The notes: a model not told the origin generated them from the sequence alone. A stretch of 50,735 nt of DNA from Bradyrhizobium lablabi (GCF_001440475.1 NZ_LLYB01000035.1:1-50735), one strand, 5' to 3'. Counted from the first letter of the stretch, positions 35,444-43,306 are shown. Made by a program: numbers and translations.

Positions 35444-35791
35444 TCATATAGGGTGCAGAATATACGGCCTCACGCTATCCATTCTCAGTCCGAGGCACGC
35501 GATCTCCTTGTCGGAAAGGGGGCGCAAGGCGGTCCTCTTGTCATCCCGAACGATACCCGGATAGCGCAGGATAGCCTCTTCCGCCTCACCTGCTTCAAGC
35601 GTTCCAACCGCAAAGAATCTGGGATCAGCTTCCAGTTCCGCCAAGCGTAGCTCGACGAGCCAACCACATTGCGCAAGGTCATCTCCACGCGACTGCTCTC
35701 CCAGACCGACTTGGCTGGCTGTCGGATGTGAGTTTTCGAGGCTCGGTATCGGCAGGGCCAAATCGACAGAGGACGCCACAGTTCTCGCCAT
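35444..35791 (-). CDS. Small hypothetical protein
   Basis: 115 residues with an acidic middle (LVELRLAELEADPRFFAVGTLEAGEAEEAILRYPGIVRDD) and a C-terminus LRPLSDKEIACLGLRMDSVRPYIL. The composition looks like a genuine soluble protein, but I do not recognise the family, and the N-terminal 35 residues are less convincing. It lies isolated between the two duplicated segments. It could equally be a fragment left by the rearrangement. Confidence 0.4.
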   Translation of the reverse strand: MARTVASSVDLALPIPSLENSHPTASQVGLGEQSRGDDLAQCGWLVELRLAELEADPRFFAVGTLEAGEAEEAILRYPGIVRDDKRTALRPLSDKEIACLGLRMDSVRPYILHPI

Positions 35792-35816
35792 TCGAGGCGC
35801 CGCTATTCTCTACTTG

Positions 35817-35993
35817 TTAAAGGCCAGGCTGGAGCAATGCCACCAGACTTCCATGGGTTTCCAAGCGAGCATCGTCGGGGCATTGCAGCCATCCTGCGCC
35901 GCTGTAGCAGGGCGGTGCGGACGGCATTTTTGGCCCGCCCAATTTGGCCTCGGCTGGCAACGCGAGCATGCCATTGTCCGGGTCCAGCGACAT
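35817..35993 (-). pseudogene. Truncated second copy of the FrsA-like hydrolase start
   Basis: 58 codons. The first 42 residues match the hydrolase closely (MSLDPDNGMLALPAEAKLGG, then PKMPSAPP and GAGWLQCPDDA). The sequence then turns into unrelated residues and a stop. The ribosome site (AGGAGAAAGCG) is also conserved. It is the decayed left arm of the second copy of the divergent unit. Confidence 0.75.
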
Positions 35994-36170
35994 CGCTTTC
36001 TCCTAAAAGGAAGACCAGCATCACTGGAAGTGTCCGATGTATCTCGCGAATTTCCGCGTGTGCCGGTTTTGAAATTTTCTATGTCGGGCCGGCAGGGCGA
36101 TACATTACGTTACAAAATGGGATGTCACTTGCCCCGGCGGTTGGGTACTCTGGCGTGTATGGGCAATCCG
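35872..36170. repeat. Segmental duplication, copy 2 (promoter of the response regulator)
   Basis: Counterpart of 34953-35250 at an offset of about 920 bases. It contains the remnant hydrolase start on the minus strand and the live response-regulator start on the plus strand. Because both copies keep the promoter segment, the hydrolase and the two-component genes may still answer to the same regulator, possibly the response regulator itself. Confidence 0.85.
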
Positions 36171-36899
36171 GACCACATTCTCGTCGTCGACGATGACCTG
36201 GGTTTGCGCGAGCTGTTGGACCGATACTTTGTCGGCAACGGCTATCGGGTCACGACGGTGGCCAACGGCCGGCAGATGCGCGAGGTTCTCGCCAACCACC
36301 GGGTCGATCTGATCGTGCTCGACCTCATGCTGCCGGGGGACGACGGCCTCATGCTCTGTCGCAACTTGCGCGCGAATCAAGCCTATGACATTCCGATCCT
36401 GATGCTGACGGCGCGGGGCGACGAGGCAGACCGCATCGTCGGCCTCGAGATGGGGGCGGACGACTATCTTACGAAGCCGTTTGCCCCGCGCGAACTGCTC
36501 GCCCGCATCCGCTCGGTATTGCGCAGGGCCGAGATGCTGCCCCGCAACCTTGCGGCATCGGAGAAAGCCCGTCTGTTTCGGTTCGGCGAATGGAAGCTCG
36601 ATACGGTCGGGCGTTTCCTGGTCGACGCCGACGAGACCGTGGTCTCGTTGAGCGGCGCCGAATATCGGCTGTTGCGCGTGTTTCTCGATCACCCCCAACA
36701 TGTCCTCAATCGCGATCAACTGCTCAACCTGACGCAAGGCCGTGAGGCCGAAGTCTTCGACCGGTCGATAGACCTTCTTGTCAGCCGTCTTCGCCAGCGA
36801 TTGCGCGACGACGCGCGGGAGCCGTCCTACATCAAGACGGTGCGCAGCGAAGGCTACGTGTTCGCTGCCTCCGTCGACGCATTGCCGGAGCCGTCATGA
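36159..36899 (+). CDS. OmpR/PhoB-family response regulator
   Basis: 246 residues. The receiver domain (1-120) has the acidic pair Asp11/Asp12 in ILVVDDDLG, phosphoacceptor Asp55 in LIVLDLMLPGDDG, Thr84 in MLTARGDEAD and Lys106 in YLTKPF, so all key residues are present. The C-terminal winged helix (about 140-240) is of Trans_reg_C type (LSGAEYRLLRVFLDHPQHVLNRDQLL, REAEVFDRSIDLLVSRLRQRLRDD, VRSEGYVF). ATG at 36159 is chosen from the domain start. The first kinase gene overlaps its stop by ATGA. It is closest to the OmpR-type regulators that pair with EnvZ-like kinases. Confidence 0.93.
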   Translation: MGNPDHILVVDDDLGLRELLDRYFVGNGYRVTTVANGRQMREVLANHRVDLIVLDLMLPGDDGLMLCRNLRANQAYDIPILMLTARGDEADRIVGLEMGADDYLTKPFAPRELLARIRSVLRRAEMLPRNLAASEKARLFRFGEWKLDTVGRFLVDADETVVSLSGAEYRLLRVFLDHPQHVLNRDQLLNLTQGREAEVFDRSIDLLVSRLRQRLRDDAREPSYIKTVRSEGYVFAASVDALPEPS

Positions 36900-37772
36900 G
36901 CGCCCGTTTTCGGCGTATGGCGGCGCGTCTTTGGCCGGGCTCCCTGTTCGGCCGGCTGGCGATGATCCTGTTCTCCGGCCTTGTGGCCGCGCATGTTCTG
37001 GCCTTCGTTTGGATTGTCCTCGACCACATGGCGATCGAAGACGAAGTGGGGAATAAATTTGCTGCGGTGGACGTCGCGGAAGCGGTCGCTATCCTCGACT
37101 ACGTCAAGCCCCAGGAAAGACCAGCCTGGCTCGACCGCCTCTCTCGACTCCACTATCGATACTTTCTCAGAGATGGGGGAGAGCTGGAAGCGGAGCTACC
37201 CAAACGACGGCAAGCGAACATCGCGCGTTTGCGGGCCCTGCTGGGGCCCGACCACGACGCGAACTTTGTCTACCCCGATCCACCGGCGCGGCGTGCCATA
37301 CTTATGCACCTGAGGGACGGCAGCCCGCTGACGCTCGAGATCTATTGGCAGGGGGCAAGCATTTCACCATGGTTGCCAACGGCACTCGCCGTTCAACTCT
37401 GTATCATTGCATTCTTCGTCTGGCTGGCCGTAAAGCTCGCAACGCAACCGCTGGCTCGCCTCGAGCAGGCGGCCAACGGCCCGGGCTCGGATTCGCGCGG
37501 TGAGCCGCTGCCGGAGGATGGTCCTAAGGAAGTTGCGCGCGTCGCTGCCGCGTTCAACGCCATGCAGCGACGCATTGCCGAGCAGGTCGCGGAACGGATC
37601 CAGATTCTGGCAGCGATCTCGCACGATCTCCAGACCCCGATCACGCGCATGCGGCTGCGCGCTGATTTCCTGGGTGACAGCGACGCCAAGGAAAAGCTGC
37701 AGGGCGACCTGCAGGAAATGCAGACGCTCGTCAAGCAGGGTCTTGCCCTGGCACGGGAGTACGACGACATTG
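36872..37772. repeat. Kinase duplication, copy 1
   Basis: From the last codons of the response regulator (GCCGGAGCCGTCATGAG) to the end of the first kinase's dimerisation domain, this matches 37798-38700. The same GCCGGAGCCGTCATGAG precedes the second kinase, so the first kinase ends in codons borrowed from the response-regulator tail. That marks the junction of a tandem duplication of about 926 bases. Confidence 0.8.
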
Positions 37773-37825
37773 GCCCGCCGACGTCAGCGCATGTCGCCGT
37801 CGAAGCATCGCCGGAGCCGTCATGA
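36896..37825 (+). CDS. Membrane sensor kinase half with phosphoacceptor His but no ATPase domain
   Basis: 309 residues. One membrane helix is at about 20-42, then a periplasmic segment to about 155, a second helix at 158-180 (PTALAVQLCIIAFFVWLAV), a HAMP region and a HisKA dimerisation domain. The phosphoacceptor motif AISHDLQTPITRMRLR is intact (His243). The protein stops shortly after the second HisKA helix with the tail VAVEASPEPS, so no N, G1 or G2 ATP-binding box exists. It can receive but not itself make a phosphoryl group. It is about the same as the next kinase up to this point and overlaps it by ATGA. Confidence 0.88.
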   Translation: MSARFRRMAARLWPGSLFGRLAMILFSGLVAAHVLAFVWIVLDHMAIEDEVGNKFAAVDVAEAVAILDYVKPQERPAWLDRLSRLHYRYFLRDGGELEAELPKRRQANIARLRALLGPDHDANFVYPDPPARRAILMHLRDGSPLTLEIYWQGASISPWLPTALAVQLCIIAFFVWLAVKLATQPLARLEQAANGPGSDSRGEPLPEDGPKEVARVAAAFNAMQRRIAEQVAERIQILAAISHDLQTPITRMRLRADFLGDSDAKEKLQGDLQEMQTLVKQGLALAREYDDIGPPTSAHVAVEASPEPS

Positions 37826-38700
37826 GGGTTCGTTTTCGGCGCATGGTGGCGCGTGTTTGGCCGGACTCACTGTTCCGCCGGCTGGCGATCATCCTGTTCG
37901 CCGGCCTCTTGGCTGCACATGTGCTATCCTTTGGTCTGGTCGCCCTCAATGTCTTCGGCCCCAGCAACGAGTCATCGGATGACTATTTCATGCGATATAT
38001 CGCGACGGCGGTCGCTATCCTCGACCGGGTCAAGCCCGAAGAAAGACCCGCATGGCTCGATCGCCTCGGTCGACCTACCTATCGGTACGTTATCAGAGAC
38101 GGAGGAGAGATCGAAACGGCGCCACCCAAACGACGACAAGAGAACCTCGCGCGTTTGCGGGCCATGGTCGGGGAGGGCCACGACGCGAAAACCGTCTTCT
38201 ATCTCGATCCACTGAATCGGCGGCGACTGGGCTGGCTCCTTCATCTGAAGGACGGCACCCCACTGATGCTCGAATTCACCGCGCGGAGGACGGTGAGTTC
38301 GCCCTGGTTGCCGACGGCGCTCGCCGTCCAACTCTGTCTTCTCGCATTCTTCACCTGGGTTGCCGTGAAGCTCGCGACGCAACCGCTGGCGCGCCTCGAG
38401 CGCGCGGCCAACAGCCTGGGTTCGGATCTGCGGCGTGAGCCGCTCCCGGAGGATGGTCCGAAGGAAGTGGCGCGCGCCGCTGCCGCATTCAATGCCATGC
38501 AGCGACGCATTGCCGAGCAGGCGGTGGAACGGATTCAGATTCTGGCGGGGATCTCGCGCCGCCTTCAGACTCCGATTACGCGCATGCGCCTGCGCGCGGA
38601 TTTTCTCGGTGACCGCGATGTCAGGGAAAAGCTGCAGGGCGACCTGCAGGAAATGCAGACGCTCGTTAAGGAGGGGCTCACCCTGGCCCGCGGACGCGAC
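37798..38700. repeat. Kinase duplication, copy 2
   Basis: Second copy of the 36872-37772 segment; it begins with the same response-regulator tail codons and runs on into the complete kinase. Divergence is moderate and spread over the copy, so the duplication is not recent. It also includes the CAC to CGC change at the phosphoacceptor codon. Confidence 0.8.
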
Positions 38701-39150
38701 GAGATCGGCAAGCAGCGGTGCCAGACCGACCTGCATGCCCTTATCGACAGTATCGTCTGCGACTATTCCGACGCCGGAAAACCGCTTCGCTTTTCCGGAG
38801 AACGCGGGGTAACGATTCTCACGCACCCGCAGGGCTTGCGCCGCATCCTGATCAACTTGATCGATAACGGGCTGAAATTCGGCGAGGATGTCGAAGTCGC
38901 CATCGACACGCAACCGTCGAACCGCATCGCGATCACCGTATCCGACCGTGGCCCCGGTATTCCCGATGAGCATCTGAAGTCGGTATTCCTGCCGTTTTAC
39001 CGGGTCGAGGCTTCGCGCAATCGCGAGACCGGTGGCACCGGGCTTGGCCTTGCCATCGCCCAGCAACTCGTCAGCGCGCTTCGCGGCACGCTCACGCTCG
39101 CCAACCGCGACGGCGGCGGATTGGAAGCGCGCCTCGAATTTTCGAGATAA
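37822..39150 (+). CDS. Full-length sensor kinase with ATPase domain but Arg at the phosphoacceptor site
   Basis: 442 residues: helix 1 (about 20-45), periplasmic domain, helix 2 (about 162-184), HAMP, HisKA-like helices, and a complete HATPase domain with N box ILINLIDNGLKFG (Asn345/349), G1 DRGPGIP (375-381), F box FLPFYR and G2 GGTGLGLAI (404-412). In the HisKA helix the motif reads GISRRLQTPITRMRLR, with Arg246 where His243 of the first kinase stands (codon CGC at 38557). It should bind ATP but cannot autophosphorylate at the usual place. It probably acts by phosphorylating its paralogue in a heterodimer. Confidence 0.9.
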   Translation: MRVRFRRMVARVWPDSLFRRLAIILFAGLLAAHVLSFGLVALNVFGPSNESSDDYFMRYIATAVAILDRVKPEERPAWLDRLGRPTYRYVIRDGGEIETAPPKRRQENLARLRAMVGEGHDAKTVFYLDPLNRRRLGWLLHLKDGTPLMLEFTARRTVSSPWLPTALAVQLCLLAFFTWVAVKLATQPLARLERAANSLGSDLRREPLPEDGPKEVARAAAAFNAMQRRIAEQAVERIQILAGISRRLQTPITRMRLRADFLGDRDVREKLQGDLQEMQTLVKEGLTLARGRDEIGKQRCQTDLHALIDSIVCDYSDAGKPLRFSGERGVTILTHPQGLRRILINLIDNGLKFGEDVEVAIDTQPSNRIAITVSDRGPGIPDEHLKSVFLPFYRVEASRNRETGGTGLGLAIAQQLVSALRGTLTLANRDGGGLEARLEFSR

Positions 39151-39183
39151 CAATACGATGGCTCTGACGCGGATGATATCTCG

Positions 39184-39229
39184 TGCGCGCAGCAGGACTC
39201 GAACCTGCAACCAGACCGTTATGAGCGGG
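39184..39229 (-). pseudogene. 3' fragment of a tRNA with CAT anticodon (tRNA-Met type)
   Basis: On the minus strand the segment reads CTCATAACGGTC and then GGTTGCAGGTTCGAGTCCTG. That is an anticodon loop with CAT, a variable region, and a canonical T arm (GTTCGAGTC). The D arm and the 5' half are missing, the 5' strand of the anticodon stem does not pair, and no CCA follows the acceptor-like GCGCGCA. It is therefore a remnant of the kind left when an element inserts at, or leaves, a tRNA 3' end. Frames across it give the RTRTCNQTVMSG artefact often mis-annotated as protein. Confidence 0.75.
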
Positions 39230-39818
39230 GGATATCGTGTCGCTTCGTTGATTTTGCTGCACCATTGCTTGAGTTCGATCGCGTTCGTTGCGCTTTGGCG
39301 AGGTCGTTTCCGGTGCGAAGCCGGCGCGGTCCCCGGCAATGGAAGATTTCGCCCGACGAGGAGGCTGCTCGCGCTCTCAACGCTTTGTTGAACGTTCAGT
39401 AAAGTGGTTTGCTAAACATGCTGACCATGACCAACCTTCTGGCGCTCCTGTTATCCAGATAGGCCGAACTATCTCCGTCGGACCAGATCGGCAATCGTGT
39501 TCCTAACAATCTTCGGGTATTTTGCTGCGCTGCGAACATCCGGCCGCGCGCGCGAATGTCGCAAATCTTTTCGCCAGGCTCGCGAGAAACCGGCTTGACG
39601 GCCTCCAAAATTTAGTAATACGTTTAGTGTTATAAAAAAACTAAACATCACGCATCGAGTGGATGTGTGGGAGGAGCCCAAGCCTTCTGGACCCGTTTCC
39701 GGAAATGGTCCGTCTCGTCCTTCACTCATCGCTCCTCAAACTCGGTTTCAGGGTCTTGGCGTCGTTCCGACAGGGAGCGCCGAGCGGGTTAGATGCTTCA
39801 ACGAGAGAGGAAACGGAT
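39230..39818. other. Intergenic region: possible gene remnant, then AT-rich promoter region
   Basis: The left part (to a TAA at 39400-39402) has an open frame without a start, ending GPRQWKISPDEEAARALNAL, that could be the tail of a lost gene; I cannot name it. From about 39385 to 39660 the sequence is markedly AT-richer than the surroundings and holds TTTAGT repeats. The final 160 bases form the leader of the ABC operon, with an open frame but no ribosome site until 39804. Confidence 0.5.
39611..39646. promoter_or_regulatory. TTTAGT repeats, probable operator for the ABC/dha operon
   Basis: TTTAGT occurs directly repeated at 39611 and 39623, and GTTTAGT (39622-39628) pairs with ACTAAAC (39640-39646) across an AT-only 11-base spacer that could include a -10 element (TATAAA). 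A further TTGCTAAACATG lies at about 39409-39420. The pattern suggests cooperative binding of a repressor that is not obviously encoded in the window. Confidence 0.45.
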
Positions 39819-41177
39819 ATGCGGACATTCAATTGTTTAGGAAGCTCGGCGGCCGCCACGGTCCTCGGGGCGGCGCTGCTGGGGATGTTTGGCGGAGGCG
39901 AAGCCGCAGCACAGAGCAAGCAGCTCACGCTGTGCTGGGCGGCATGGGATCCCGCCAATGCGCTGGTCGAGCTCGGCAAGGACTTCACCAAGCAATCCGG
40001 CATCGAGATGAAATACGAGTTCGTCCCATGGACGAGCTATGCCGATCGCTTTCTCAACGAGCTCAATTCCCATGGCAAGCTCTGCGACCTGATCATCGGC
40101 GACAGCCAGTGGATCGGCGGGGCTGCCGAGAACAAGTGGTACGTCAAGCTCAACGATTTCTTCGACAAGGAGAAGATATCGATGGACGACTTCGTTCCGG
40201 CGACGGTCGTCGGCTATTCGCAGTGGCCGAAGAACTCGCCGAACTATTGGGCGCTGCCGGCCATGGCAGACGCGGTGGGCTGGACCTATCGCAAGGACTG
40301 GTTCTCGCGGCCGGAAATTCAATCCGCATTCAAGGCCAAACACGGCCGCGACCTGGCGCCGCCGAAAACCTATGACGAGCTGAAGCAGATCGCGGAGTTC
40401 TTCCAGGGCCGCGAGATCGACGGCAAGAAGGTCTATGGCGCCTACATCTTCACCGAGCGCGGCTCGGAGGGCATCACCATGGGCGTGACCAACGCGCTCT
40501 ATAATTACGGCTTCAGCTACGACAATCCGAAGAAGCCATACCAGATGCAGGGGATCGTCAATTCATCCGACGCGGCCAAGGGGCTGGAGTTCTACAAGGA
40601 GCTCTACAAGTGCTGCACGGCGCCCGGCATGACCAACGCCTACATGCAGGAGGGGCTCGATGCCTTCAAGTCCGGCCAGGTGGCGATGCAGATGAACTGG
40701 TTCGCCTTCTTCCCGGGCCTCTACAAGGATCCGAATGTCGGCGGCGACAAGATCGGCTTCTTCGTCAATCCGGCCGGCCCGAACGCACACTTCACCCAAC
40801 TCGGCGGTCAGGGCATCTCGGTCGTCGCGACCTCCGACCGCAAGAACGATGCGCTCGCCTACATCAAGTGGTTTGCGCAGCCCGCCGTGCAGCAGAAGTG
40901 GTGGCAGATCGGCGGCTACTCGGCCCTGAAGGCCGTCGTCGATGCACCCGACTTTCCGAAGAGCGCGGCGTTCGCACCGCAATTCCTGGAGTCGATGGGC
41001 ATCGTCAAGGACTTCTGGGCCGAGCCGTCCTATGCGCAACTGCTGCTCGACATGCAGAAGCGCGTGCATGACTACGTCGTCGCCGACAAGGGCACGGCCC
41101 AGCAGGCGCTCGATCTTCTGGTCAAGGACTGGACCAAGGTCTTCAAGGAGCAGGGCAAGCAGGTCGCCTCGCAATAG
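39819..41177 (+). CDS. Carbohydrate ABC transporter substrate-binding protein
   Basis: 452 residues of the extracellular solute-binding family 1. The signal peptide MRTFNCLGSSAAATVLGAALLGMFGGGEAAAQ is followed by LTLCWAAWDPANALVELGKDF, then KLCDLIIGDSQWIGGAAENKWYVKLNDFF, and later GLDAFKSGQVAMQMNWFAFFP and LGGQGISVVATSDRKNDALAYIKWF. It would bind a sugar or polyol for the importer encoded downstream. ATG at 39819 follows GAGAGG. A dispersed repeat separates it from the permease genes. Confidence 0.92.
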   Translation: MRTFNCLGSSAAATVLGAALLGMFGGGEAAAQSKQLTLCWAAWDPANALVELGKDFTKQSGIEMKYEFVPWTSYADRFLNELNSHGKLCDLIIGDSQWIGGAAENKWYVKLNDFFDKEKISMDDFVPATVVGYSQWPKNSPNYWALPAMADAVGWTYRKDWFSRPEIQSAFKAKHGRDLAPPKTYDELKQIAEFFQGREIDGKKVYGAYIFTERGSEGITMGVTNALYNYGFSYDNPKKPYQMQGIVNSSDAAKGLEFYKELYKCCTAPGMTNAYMQEGLDAFKSGQVAMQMNWFAFFPGLYKDPNVGGDKIGFFVNPAGPNAHFTQLGGQGISVVATSDRKNDALAYIKWFAQPAVQQKWWQIGGYSALKAVVDAPDFPKSAAFAPQFLESMGIVKDFWAEPSYAQLLLDMQKRVHDYVVADKGTAQQALDLLVKDWTKVFKEQGKQVASQ

Positions 41178-41179
41178 CG

Positions 41180-41256
41180 CCTGATCCGGAAAAGTGTGCA
41201 GCGGTCCTCCCTCGCGACAAACGCGGAGCGTTTGCGCGGAGATCATGCTCAAACAA
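41180..41256. repeat. Dispersed intergenic repeat, copy 2
   Basis: Same element as at 4328-4407: CTGATCCGGAAAAGTGTG, CTCGCGACAAACGCG, then GAGATCATGCTCAAACAA. It lies immediately after the binding-protein stop, inside the operon. Confidence 0.75.
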
Positions 41257-41261
41257 TAAAG

Positions 41262-41286
41262 CTAAAGCGCGTTCATCGCGCTTTAG
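41262..41286. terminator. Hairpin next to repeat copy 2
   Basis: CTAAAGCGCG and CGCGCTTTAG form a perfect 10-bp stem with a TTCAT loop. No T tract follows, so inside the operon it is more likely an mRNA-stabilising or attenuating structure that favours the binding-protein message than a full terminator. Confidence 0.5.
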
Positions 41287-41357
41287 ACACGGCAATCGCA
41301 TCAACTGAACAGGTTTCCCCGGGGGGCGCGCCTCGGGGAAGCCGAACCAGCCAGCCG

Positions 41358-42332
41358 ATGGACCAGATGACGACGATCCTTCAACCCGATGATGCTACGA
41401 TTGCAGGTATGAGTGAGCCCGCCAGATCTCGTGCCACGCGGCGCGTCCGCGGCCTGTCGGACCGGGCCATCGCCTGGCTGTTCGTTGCGCCGACGATCGC
41501 GCTGTTGCTGGCGATCAACATCTTTCCGCTGGTGTGGATGATCCGGCTATCCTTCACCAGCCTCAACCTCAGCATGTCCTATCTGCCGCTGCGGTTCGTC
41601 GGGCTCGATAATTTCCGCGACATCCTCACCGACGAGGACGTCTGGTTCCGGCTTCAGACCACGGCGCAATTCGTGATCTGGTCGGTGGCACTACAGGTGG
41701 TCATCGGGTATGGCCTGGCGCTGTTGATCAACCGCCAGTTTCGCGGTCACAGCTTCTGGACCACGATCATCCTGCTGCCGATGATGCTGTCGCCGGCGGT
41801 GGTCGGCAATTTCTGGACGCTGCTCTTGCAGCCCCAGATCGGTCCGTTCAACTACGTGATCAGCCTGTTCACGGGGGTGCCGCCGAGCTCGTTCAGCATG
41901 ACCGGACAGGTCGCGCTCGCACCGTGGACCATCGTGATCGTCGACACCTGGATGTGGGCGCCTTACGTGATGCTGATCTGCCTCGCCGGGCTGCGCTCCA
42001 TTCCCGATTACATCTACGAGGCGGCCGAAGTCGATCGCGCCTCGCCCTGGCGGCAATTCTGGTCGATCACGCTGCCGATGACTGTGCCGTTCCTGATGCT
42101 CGCGGTGCTGTTCCGCGCGATCGAGAACTTCAAGATGTTCGACATGGTGAACCTCCTGACGTCGGGAGGACCGGGCTCGACCACCGAACTGGTGTCGATC
42201 ACGCTGAAGCGTGCGGCGTTCGAGAAGTGGCGCACCGGCTATTCCTCCGCGCTCGCCATCATCCTGTTTGTGACCGTGTTCGGTGCCGCCAACATCTACG
42301 TCAAAGCGCTCAACAAGGTGAAGCAACGATGA
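41358..42332 (+). CDS. Carbohydrate ABC transporter permease 1
   Basis: About 324 residues with six membrane helices, starting with IAWLFVAPTIALLLAINIFPLVWMIRLSF. The cytoplasmic EAA loop is visible (YEAAEVDRASPWRQFWSITLPM). It pairs with the next permease to form the channel. ATG at 41358 is in frame with the domain start; a second ATG at 41409 would shorten the tail. Coding overlaps the next gene by ATGA. Confidence 0.9.
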   Translation: MDQMTTILQPDDATIAGMSEPARSRATRRVRGLSDRAIAWLFVAPTIALLLAINIFPLVWMIRLSFTSLNLSMSYLPLRFVGLDNFRDILTDEDVWFRLQTTAQFVIWSVALQVVIGYGLALLINRQFRGHSFWTTIILLPMMLSPAVVGNFWTLLLQPQIGPFNYVISLFTGVPPSSFSMTGQVALAPWTIVIVDTWMWAPYVMLICLAGLRSIPDYIYEAAEVDRASPWRQFWSITLPMTVPFLMLAVLFRAIENFKMFDMVNLLTSGGPGSTTELVSITLKRAAFEKWRTGYSSALAIILFVTVFGAANIYVKALNKVKQR

Positions 42333-43306
42333 CCGCTGCCGTCGCCAAATCCGTCCCGGCCAAGTCCACCGCACACTCCATCGTCGAAGCCTCGCCGCGC
42401 GCAAAGGCCGTGGCCAGTGGCCTCGTCATTCTCTATGCCGTGATCACGATCCTGCCGCTGCTCTGGATCGTCGCCACCGCCTTCAAGTCGCAGAGCGACG
42501 CCATCGCCTATCCACCCAAGGTGATCTTCGAGCCGACCCTCGAAGGCTATGTGAACCTGTTCACCGTGCGCACCCGCCAGACGCCGGACTTCATCGCCAA
42601 GCTGCCACCGCCGGAGACCTGGTATGACAAGCTCGTGCGCCAGCGCGACATGGTCATCGCCGGGCCGTCGAAGGTCGTGCCGCGTTTTGTCAACTCGCTG
42701 ATCATCGGATTCGGCTCGACGTTTCTGGCCGTCTTTCTCGGTACGCTTGCGGCCTACGCCTTCTCGCGCTTCCGCATTCCGCTGGCCGATGATCTCCTGT
42801 TCTTCATCCTTTCGACGCGAATAATGCCACCGGTCGCGGTCGCGATCCCGATCTATCTGATGTACCGGCAGCTCAACCTGACCGACACCAGGCTCGGAAT
42901 GATCCTGCTCTATACCGCCGTGAACGTCTCGCTCGCGGTGTGGCTGCTTAAGGGATTCATCGACGAGATCCCGCGCGAATATGAGGAGGCCGCCCTCGTC
43001 GACGGCTACACGCGGCTCCAGGCCCTGCGCAAGGTGGTATTGCCGCAGGCCGTCACCGGAATTGCGGCCACCGCGATCTTCTGCCTGATCTTCTCGTGGA
43101 ACGAATACGCCTTCGCGGTGCTCCTGACGAGCGGCGAGGCGCAGACCATGCCGCCCTTCATCCCCTTCATCATCGGCGAGGGCGGACAGGATTGGCCGGC
43201 CGTGGCCGCCGCGACCACGCTGTTCGTCGTCCCGATCGTCCTGTTCACCGTGCTGTTGCGCAAGCACCTGCTGCGCGGCATTACCTTCGGAGCTGTGCGC
43301 AAATGA
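42329..43306 (+). CDS. Carbohydrate ABC transporter permease 2
   Basis: 325 residues with six helices. The EAA loop reads EYEEAALVDGYTRLQALRKVVLPQA. Between helices 1 and 2 there is a large periplasmic insert (about residues 65-120, containing TPDFIAKLPPPETWYDKLVRQRD), a feature of permeases paired with two different ATPase subunits. Helix 1 is ASGLVILYAVITILPLLWIVATAF. It starts within the stop of permease 1 and overlaps the next small gene by four bases. Confidence 0.92.
   Translation: MTAAVAKSVPAKSTAHSIVEASPRAKAVASGLVILYAVITILPLLWIVATAFKSQSDAIAYPPKVIFEPTLEGYVNLFTVRTRQTPDFIAKLPPPETWYDKLVRQRDMVIAGPSKVVPRFVNSLIIGFGSTFLAVFLGTLAAYAFSRFRIPLADDLLFFILSTRIMPPVAVAIPIYLMYRQLNLTDTRLGMILLYTAVNVSLAVWLLKGFIDEIPREYEEAALVDGYTRLQALRKVVLPQAVTGIAATAIFCLIFSWNEYAFAVLLTSGEAQTMPPFIPFIIGEGGQDWPAVAAATTLFVVPIVLFTVLLRKHLLRGITFGAVRK

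Noticed and set aside
39032..39391. Plus-strand frame containing RTRTCNQTVMSG
   Set aside because: This peptide is the well-known false translation of a tRNA T-arm and anticodon region; it supports the tRNA fragment rather than a gene.
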